From an uncultured Treponema sp. (GTDB lineage: Bacteria > Spirochaetota > Spirochaetia > Treponematales > Treponemataceae), in the NCBI GenBank assembly GCA_937885175.1, contig CAKZZO010000050.1:1-19862 (forward strand): a stretch of DNA of 19,862 bases, given 5' to 3'. The notes beneath the pieces are model-generated. The model had not been told where the DNA came from. It did not search any database and saw only the letters and a program-made list of their open reading frames with translations. Below are positions 14,852 through 19,862 of the stretch, piece by piece. How positions within the stretch are numbered: the stretch's first letter is position 1; each line of letters starts with the position of its first letter. The position numbers and the translations under genes are program-made.

Positions 14852-17011
14852 CTATTCACCGTTGTCAGAGCATGGAATACCGAGTGTGAAAGAACCTGAA
14901 TCGTCAGTAGCATTCCAAGAAGAGCCGTTTTCAATATATACACTTCCTCCGATTCCAGTGAATGTATTACAAGCTGTGCCTAATCCCCAATAGATAAGGT
15001 TAGTGCTGTCAGTTTCAAAGGAAACGGAAGCATCACTAGTCTTAGCAATAGCGAAGGACTCCAAATCAACGGTAACAATGCGGTTCACGTTCTTATAGCT
15101 GAGAGCACCATCGTCATTCGTGTATACGGCAATTCCCTCGTCTGAAATAACCAGACGGCGGGGTTTTATCGCAATGAACTTACTGGGGCCGTAGAAGGCA
15201 GAGGAAGCATCAGAAGGAGCATACACACTTGGCTTAAATCCGGCAAGGCCCACGGTGGAAATGACCTTGTTTCCAAGTGTAACAGTGCCATTCTCCGCAG
15301 CATAACTATCATATATGTGTTCTGTTTTTCCGTTAGAGTTAGAATAATAATATACATAGAATTTATCCGTATCTGAAACAACATCCTCATCTGACCAGCC
15401 TAAGGGTCGTCTTATTGTTTCAAAAACAGTGTCGTACTTTATGACCGCTCCCCTGCTGTAGCAAGTCGTATTTTCACCATCACTAGAGTCATTCAGCAGC
15501 ATATACACCGCTCCGTCCTGATAAAGCATGTCGGTGATTTTGGCGTCACTGGACAGGTTCATCTCTCCTAGTTCCAGGGAAACTAATTTTGAACCAGTAC
15601 TATTGTAAGAACCTTCTGATTCTCCTGCAGTAGCGTTTTCAAGCTTTGCTATAACTAAATTGACACCCTCAGACACAGAAGCAAAGTATGCCACACCATT
15701 ATATACGGTAAAGACTGATTCCCTAATTATTTGGCTGTTTGAATCTTCTGAAAATCTGAAAGTTTTTGCGGGGACATATGCTTGATAGCCCGTATTGTCA
15801 TAAGCATATTCTCCATCATCCTTTGTAATTTGAAAAACTTCACTATTCGAACCATCAATCATATATAATATATTTGTAAATCTATCTACTGTGAGTAAAT
15901 TACCCAAATCACCATACAAATACATTGCATCTGGAACAATTGTGTTTTCCAGCGTTTCAGATCCAAAATCAGGCTTATTGGATTTTATATAAGTAGCTGA
16001 TTCTTTTTTACCTGCAATTACATAATAATATCCATCCCCATCAAAGCAGAAGGAATTTTCACTGCTGCTAGTCGTTACTGTTGCTGGAGTGTCACTAGTA
16101 ATTGCCTGGCTTGCAGTATCTGCCAGATAATACTTGTAACCGACTACACTATTATCTTCATCATACTGGACATTATACAGCATCATATCAGTATCGGGCA
16201 CAACTTCTGCGTCATATTTTTTAAGCAGTTCCTCGGTAATCACAAAGCGGGCACTTCCGTCTTCATTCTGGACAAAATAAGGCGCACTTCCAACCCAAGT
16301 GTCCGTGGTCAGACCACCGAATACGGTAACGGCTTCGCGGCAAGTGTAGAGGGTGTTGCAAATCTCGTCTTCAAAGCAGAATTTGTAAATATGTACGCCT
16401 GCAGTAGGGTTTTCGTGTGCAAAAATTACTTCCCCCGAAAAAGATTTTTCAAAGCAGGGGCTATTGTCCCCGTCTTCGTATATGAGGATATTTGCTATTT
16501 TGCCGCTTTCATCAGAAATCGGCAGGGAGATTTTGCCGCTTTCTTCGTTGCTGCTTGGCTTTGCTGTAATCACTATGTCGTTGCAGCCTTCTGCCGTAAC
16601 GGTGAGGATATCCGTAATTCCTTGAAGCACTTGCACGCTTTCTGTATCAGAAGAACCTTCTCGCTCAACAGTAACGAGCCCCATTGCTGTAAAATAATAC
16701 TGGCCGGCTTCGGGGAGCGTAATGGTAAAAGTCATGTCCTCGCTCACGCTTCCGAAGATTGCGCTGTCATAATTCGGGCCGCCTGTTTCACCCATGGTTG
16801 CAGCCGCCACTTTCCAAGTAATTGTGTCACTGGCAAGGGAACTTGTGGCAGACCGCCCTGCTCCCGCTGAAAGTGAGCCGCTTACGGTAATGCCACTATT
16901 GGCAGAGTTCTGATTCTGAGCACTCGTATTGTTTACATCAGAACAAGCGGCAATAAATAGTGCCACTACCAGCACACCAAGTGTAAGTAAGGTGTTTCGC
17001 ATTTTTTTCAT
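14852..17011 (-). CDS. large lipoprotein of unknown function
   Basis: A 719-aa secreted lipoprotein: Lys/Arg-rich start, hydrophobic core, lipobox FIAAC with Cys23, then an Asn/Ser/Gln-rich linker. The mature protein is acidic and rich in Ser, Thr, Asp and Tyr. From about residue 350 on, repeated short hydrophobic/aromatic strands such as GVAYFASV and GAVYMLLN, with acidic loops, hint at a beta-propeller or other all-beta surface fold; I recognise no named domain. I start it at the ATG at 17011 because GGGAG lies 8 bp upstream; the ATG at 17026 (five extra residues) has no ribosome site. It is preceded by a 170-bp hairpin-rich gap, so it may have its own promoter. Surface exposure is likely. 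Confidence 0.8.
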   Translation of the reverse strand: MKKMRNTLLTLGVLVVALFIAACSDVNNTSAQNQNSANSGITVSGSLSAGAGRSATSSLASDTITWKVAAATMGETGGPNYDSAIFGSVSEDMTFTITLPEAGQYYFTAMGLVTVEREGSSDTESVQVLQGITDILTVTAEGCNDIVITAKPSSNEESGKISLPISDESGKIANILIYEDGDNSPCFEKSFSGEVIFAHENPTAGVHIYKFCFEDEICNTLYTCREAVTVFGGLTTDTWVGSAPYFVQNEDGSARFVITEELLKKYDAEVVPDTDMMLYNVQYDEDNSVVGYKYYLADTASQAITSDTPATVTTSSSENSFCFDGDGYYYVIAGKKESATYIKSNKPDFGSETLENTIVPDAMYLYGDLGNLLTVDRFTNILYMIDGSNSEVFQITKDDGEYAYDNTGYQAYVPAKTFRFSEDSNSQIIRESVFTVYNGVAYFASVSEGVNLVIAKLENATAGESEGSYNSTGSKLVSLELGEMNLSSDAKITDMLYQDGAVYMLLNDSSDGENTTCYSRGAVIKYDTVFETIRRPLGWSDEDVVSDTDKFYVYYYSNSNGKTEHIYDSYAAENGTVTLGNKVISTVGLAGFKPSVYAPSDASSAFYGPSKFIAIKPRRLVISDEGIAVYTNDDGALSYKNVNRIVTVDLESFAIAKTSDASVSFETDSTNLIYWGLGTACNTFTGIGGSVYIENGSSWNATDDSGSFTLGIPCSDNGE

Positions 17012-17069
17012 AGTCTTTTCTCCCATAAAAAGTCAAGAAGAAAACATCAGTTTTCGATTGACTTTTTAC

Positions 17070-17097
17070 GCCCTTCCGCAATGGAATGAGGAAGGGC
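17070..17097. repeat. 8-bp perfect inverted repeat in the leader of the lipoprotein gene
   Basis: GCCCTTCC (17070-17077) pairs with GGAAGGGC (17090-17097) with a 12-nt loop. Neither strand has a T-tract after it, so it is not a classic terminator. It lies about 60 bp upstream of the lipoprotein start and might be a leader structure or operator. Confidence 0.5.
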
Positions 17098-17106
17098 AGT
17101 TGATAA

Positions 17107-17127
17107 AAAGTTTGCAACGCAAACTTT
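17107..17127 (-). terminator. second terminator-like hairpin after the toxin gene
   Basis: AAAGTTTGC (17107-17115) and GCAAACTTT (17119-17127) form a perfect 9-bp stem with a 3-nt loop. On the minus strand the stem runs into a T-run (five T, then ATC), as in an intrinsic terminator. It stands about 55 bp beyond the toxin stop, after the first hairpin at 17131-17169. Confidence 0.6.
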
Positions 17128-17130
17128 GCA

Positions 17131-17169
17131 AAGATAAAAACTGACGCTATCTCAGGCAGTTTTTATCTT
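17131..17169 (-). terminator. 13-bp perfect hairpin directly after the toxin gene
   Basis: AAGATAAAAACTG (17131-17143) pairs perfectly with CAGTTTTTATCTT (17157-17169), with a 13-nt loop. It begins 12 bp after the mazF-like stop codon. The stem is A/T-rich with a T-run inside its descending arm, so it may act as a bidirectional terminator or protect the 3' end of the toxin mRNA. Confidence 0.55.
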
Positions 17170-17181
17170 GCTCTCCTTTAT

Positions 17182-17532
17182 TTATGCTTTTGAGGTCACG
17201 CCGAATGTATAATCAATGCAAGAATCAATCTCATACATTATACGAATAGGCAAATCGGTAACTTTTTCTCGCAACCTGCGATAATCTATTGCAGTTGTCT
17301 GTGGCAACAACGCAACCGAATCTTTTGGAAGTTTTGTTTCTCCTTTATCCAAGAAAAGGTTTCCCGGAGCATCTGCAAAGCGCAAATTTGTTGTTAGAGG
17401 AATAACAATCGTTGTGTTTATTCCACATTCATTAAGTTCGTCATTTTGAACTATAATCGCAGGTCGCCTCATTCCTGGCTCACTGCCAAACGGAATGCCA
17501 AATTCAACCCAATAAATTTCACCACGTGTCAT
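17182..17532 (-). CDS. MazF/PemK-family toxin (endoribonuclease)
   Basis: A 116-aa protein of the MazF/PemK/CcdB fold; such toxins cut mRNA when free of their antitoxin. Signs: N-terminal TRGEIYWVEFG (2-12), the basic loop GSEPGMRRPAIIVQND (16-31) with the catalytic Arg22 or Arg23, and VIPLTTN (43-49) with the catalytic Thr. Length is normal for the family and it looks intact. Its ATG lies inside the preceding gene, overlapping it by 14 bp, the usual coupled antitoxin-toxin arrangement. Two hairpins follow the stop. Confidence 0.88.
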   Translation of the reverse strand: MTRGEIYWVEFGIPFGSEPGMRRPAIIVQNDELNECGINTTIVIPLTTNLRFADAPGNLFLDKGETKLPKDSVALLPQTTAIDYRRLREKVTDLPIRIMYEIDSCIDYTFGVTSKA

Positions 17533-17746
17533 TCTTTAGCATCTCCTGCAAAACTTCAAGGCCTGCCTCTGAAACGGGCGGAATATCATCCTCTCTTGCA
17601 TACACTTTTTTTAAGCGAGCAAGATTATCTGATTTTTCGCTGGTGTTTATTAGTCGAACGGTGATGTAATCTATAAAGTCAGAAACAGTTTTCAAATATT
17701 CATCGGGAACTGTTTTCAACTTTTCAGCAACAGCTTCATACGGCAT
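17519..17746 (-). CDS. putative antitoxin of the MazF-like toxin
   Basis: A 75-aa acidic protein: MPYEAVAEKLKTVPDEYLKT at the N-terminus, then VSDFIDYI. This recalls DUF2281-type small antitoxins, in which a PEEY/DFI helix is common. The C-terminal half is charged and probably wraps the toxin. I start it at the ATG at 17746, preceded by AAGGAG at 8 bp; the open frame continues upstream to 17839 but with no suitable ribosome site and overlapping the previous gene. Its end overlaps the toxin start by 14 bp. The pairing is inferred mainly from position. Confidence 0.75.
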   Translation of the reverse strand: MPYEAVAEKLKTVPDEYLKTVSDFIDYITVRLINTSEKSDNLARLKKVYAREDDIPPVSEAGLEVLQEMLKNDTW

Positions 17747-17759
17747 AGTGTTTTCTCCT

Positions 17760-18002
17760 TTATTTTCCATTGTAATACAACTCATCGCAGGATAAGTCCA
17801 ATTCATCATTCCAACTAATTCCAAATCCACCAGCATCAACCCGAACCTGCTTAAACAGTCCTTTTATGCTTAGCAAGCTTTTGAACGCCTCCCATTTGTT
17901 AAAAAGCAATGAAACATCATAATTACGGTTTTCGCCATTCACAAATTTCACAGCAAGATTAAAATTTGGAAGAGGTTTTACCGAAGTTATTTTATGAAAC
18001 AT
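17760..18002 (-). CDS. DUF2442-family small protein
   Basis: An 80-aa protein with the DUF2442 pattern: MFHKITSVKPLPNFNLAVKF, then GENRNYDVSLLF and the C-terminal VDAGGFGISWNDELDLSCDELY. Function of the family is unknown; it is commonly found next to DUF4160 genes and in toxin-antitoxin-like or mobile loci. Two in-frame ATGs compete: 18008 (1 nt behind a run of six G) and 18002 (7 nt behind it); the second has proper spacing, so I choose it. It lies 12 bp downstream of the DUF4160 stop and 13 bp before the antitoxin start. Confidence 0.8.
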   Translation of the reverse strand: MFHKITSVKPLPNFNLAVKFVNGENRNYDVSLLFNKWEAFKSLLSIKGLFKQVRVDAGGFGISWNDELDLSCDELYYNGK

Positions 18003-18014
18003 ATTCATGCCCCC

Positions 18015-18269
18015 CTATTCTAGCGGTGGAATCTGTATAAATTCCTGTTTATCCCAGATTTTCTGCAAGTCGTCTTTATGCTCACCAGCCCATTCCCGAA
18101 TTAAAGCCTGTGCTTTAGCTGGCAAATCCCCTTCCATCATTTGCAAAGTTTGAATATTGAAAATTCCAGCATATTCTCCATAGCTCACATGAAAATGTGG
18201 AGGATTGTGCTCTGCCGAACTAAAATACATTTTTACAACCAAACCGTAAAATCTAGATATTACAGGCAT
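18015..18269 (-). CDS. DUF4160-family small protein
   Basis: An 84-aa protein with the DUF4160 signature: MPVISRFYGLVVKMYFSSAE, then HNPPHFHVSYGEY (about 21-33, His-rich PHFHV core), and the helix AQALIREWAGEHKDDLQKIW. The family is of unknown function and is typically paired with DUF2442, as here. AAGGAG lies 8 bp before the ATG. Its start is 18 bp after the stop of the large surface protein gene, so the small-protein cassette may be transcribed from the same promoter. Confidence 0.85.
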   Translation of the reverse strand: MPVISRFYGLVVKMYFSSAEHNPPHFHVSYGEYAGIFNIQTLQMMEGDLPAKAQALIREWAGEHKDDLQKIWDKQEFIQIPPLE

Positions 18270-18287
18270 AGCCTTTTCTCCTTTGTT

Positions 18288-19862
18288 CTACTCGCTTTGT
18301 TCCAGAGTACCTGAACCCCACTCGCCTGTAGAAGTAAGATTCGTAGCGTTAGTTGTAGGGTCAGAGACATCAACAGCGATTGCCGTCCCGCCTTCCGCAC
18401 TAGTAAACTTCCAGCCTGTAGTTACCGAGAACGTAACGCTTGTAAGACCATTCGCATTAAGTCCCCCTGCACCAATTTTTTTTAGGGATGCAGGAAGAAT
18501 TATCTCTGAGAAAGTTGTCATGGAACTGAAGAAGTAATTGGGTATTACTTCCACACCAGTGATTTCTGAAAGGTCAAGGGTGATTTTTGCTGAATAGGTA
18601 TAGCCGGATGAATTGCAACCGTGCAAAGTCTTCATAAGGTCATAAAGCGTACCGCTTTCCAAACTGCCATCATTTATTGTTTCAGTGCCTTCTCCAGAAA
18701 TCTTAAAGATGGTGGCAACGGAACGACCGTGAAGCAGATTTGCCATTTGGTTACCCATATAGATGTAAGTTATGCTGTTATCAGTGTTCGTTTCTGTACT
18801 AGAATAGGCAATAGCATCCACACCCAATTCATAATACTCCTTGTTTTCCACCTCAATATTAAAAGTGGCACTGCTTGTTAAGCCATTGTATTCTGCCGTT
18901 ACAAAAAGCTGGTATGAGCCAGAGACAGGAAGCGGGGTTTTAATCTCAAAAATACCCGGTTCAGTCATAGTGTAATAGGAGGCAGAAGCAGGATTTTCGA
19001 TTTCTCTTCCTTTATAGAAAAGTTTTGCGTCCCAGGTGATGCTTTCTGAGGCAACAGCGTTTCCGTCCTGAGTTTTTGCAAGGAAGGTAACAGAACCAGC
19101 ATTCAGATAAAGTGTTGTTTGGTCAGAAATCGAGAGCGTCAGCAGGCTAGGAATTTCCGTGGTGATGGTGCCAGAGGTGCTGACTTTAAAAGTGAGTGGC
19201 ACGCTTTTAGATTTTCCATCCATACTTGCTGTGATTGTCACCTCGCCTGCGGCATGGGCTGTTACCTTGCCCTTATCAACAGTGGCAATTGCTTCATCGC
19301 TAGAAGTCCATTCCAGTTTATCTGCCGCAATTTCTTCCTCTGAAGAATCAGAATAGGTTGCCTTTACGGTAAAGGTAACGGGGTCTCCTCCTACGGTTGC
19401 TTCATTTGCATTGGGTGTAAGTGTCAAAGCAGTAAGTGACTTTTCAGCAGGAGTGGGCGTATCTGGTTCTGGAGACGGTTCGTCTTCTGCTTCGTCAAAC
19501 TTGATTGTCAGGCCGTTTTTACTGGTGAAAGTGAACGCGTTGTTTGATACGGTAAGAGTATTAGGCGTAGGAGTTGCCACGATGCTGAACTTGTCGCTGG
19601 TGTTTGCACGGTAGAAGTATTCGGTAACGCTTACACTGGCGGGGTTGTTGTTTGTGTCTTGCTCCAAAATAGTGTAGGTTCCCATGGCGATTGTGTTGTC
19701 AAAAGAATCCTCGCTGTCTGAATCTGCATCGACTTTTTCAATCTTCCACAGACCAGTTTTATTGGTCTGCTCATAAGCGGTAAAAGTGTAGGTGTCAGAC
19801 TGATTTTCCACCTTTCCTTTTAGGACGAAGGATTCCTGGAGGGAAGATGCACCTGCTTTTGT
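18288..19862 (-). CDS. surface protein with bacterial Ig-like and BspA-like regions (5' end outside window)
   Basis: The frame stays open to the window edge, so the N-terminus is missing; the GTG at 19811 is only an internal codon. About 525 residues are visible. Near its middle is a bacterial Ig-like (Big2) domain: ALTLTPNANEATVGGDPVTF, then LEWTSSDEAIATVDKGKVTA and GEVTITASMDGKS. A second beta-sandwich-like region follows (TTLYLNAGSVTFLAKTQDGN). The C-terminal part has a BspA-like leucine-rich feel: ITGVEVIPNYFFSSMTTFSE, ILPASLKKIGAGGLNANGLT, SVTFS. An acidic Pro/Glu linker (PSPEPDTPTP) separates the first visible domain from Big2. It is probably an exported adhesin-like lipoprotein. It may head the operon with DUF4160, DUF2442 and the toxin pair. 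Confidence 0.8.
   Translation of the reverse strand, partial: TKAGASSLQESFVLKGKVENQSDTYTFTAYEQTNKTGLWKIEKVDADSDSEDSFDNTIAMGTYTILEQDTNNNPASVSVTEYFYRANTSDKFSIVATPTPNTLTVSNNAFTFTSKNGLTIKFDEAEDEPSPEPDTPTPAEKSLTALTLTPNANEATVGGDPVTFTVKATYSDSSEEEIAADKLEWTSSDEAIATVDKGKVTAHAAGEVTITASMDGKSKSVPLTFKVSTSGTITTEIPSLLTLSISDQTTLYLNAGSVTFLAKTQDGNAVASESITWDAKLFYKGREIENPASASYYTMTEPGIFEIKTPLPVSGSYQLFVTAEYNGLTSSATFNIEVENKEYYELGVDAIAYSSTETNTDNSITYIYMGNQMANLLHGRSVATIFKISGEGTETINDGSLESGTLYDLMKTLHGCNSSGYTYSAKITLDLSEITGVEVIPNYFFSSMTTFSEIILPASLKKIGAGGLNANGLTSVTFSVTTGWKFTSAEGGTAIAVDVSDPTTNATNLTSTGEWGSGTLEQSE

Noticed and set aside
17747..17839. Upstream extension of the antitoxin frame
   Set aside because: It overlaps the DUF2442 gene and has no ribosome site, while the ATG at 17746 has AAGGAG at ideal distance.

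Overview
The window looks like chromosomal DNA of a gut or oral spirochaete, most likely a Treponema-type organism. This is an inference from protein style, not from a marker gene. The signs are large lipoproteins with relaxed lipoboxes, a BspA-like/bacterial-Ig surface protein, an RND pump with a lipoprotein adaptor, GC content I judge moderate by eye, and dense minus-strand operons. No rRNA, tRNA, CRISPR array, transposase or phage gene is visible.

Left block (1-8610, plus strand): a six-gene efflux operon. A strong promoter (TTGACA, 17 bp, TATATT) is overlaid by two TetR-type operator palindromes exactly 25 bp apart. The first gene encodes an unusual single-chain regulator with two TetR HTH domains. 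It is followed by a TolC-like outer-membrane channel, a short lipoprotein adaptor without the usual coiled-coil hairpin, a 1150-residue HAE-type RND pump with a long Ala/Lys/Glu tail, a small PG0541-like transporter-associated protein, and a cytidylate-kinase-like protein fused to a BON-like domain. The gaps are 21, 20, 27, 2 and 2 bp, so the genes are probably co-transcribed and derepressed together when the tandem TetR protein binds a toxic ligand. A GC-rich hairpin separates this operon from the converging one.

Middle block (8608-14562, minus strand): ptsI (PTS enzyme I), der (ribosome-assembly GTPase) and a small MerR-family gene form one operon with 0 to 9 bp between genes. The ptsI promoter is so close to the ATG that the mRNA is predicted to be leaderless, and a perfect 15-bp palindrome covers its -35 box. 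Upstream on the same strand lie a GT2 glycosyltransferase and an AAA/DUF4143 ATPase.

Intergenic island (14563-14851): about 290 bp without a gene. It holds three identical 24-bp repeats at an exact 33-bp period just upstream of the ATPase, then a dense set of nested and competing hairpins that includes a good minus-strand terminator.

Right block (14852-19862, minus strand): a large unrecognised lipoprotein, and upstream of it an operon of an Ig-like/BspA-like surface protein (5' end outside the window), DUF4160, DUF2442, an antitoxin-like protein and a MazF/PemK toxin. A 170-bp gap between toxin and lipoprotein carries three perfect hairpins.

The most unusual points are the matching of a double TetR protein to a double operator, the pump operon with a hairpin-less adaptor plus kinase/BON and PG0541-like partners, the 33-bp-period repeat array, and the structured island beside it.
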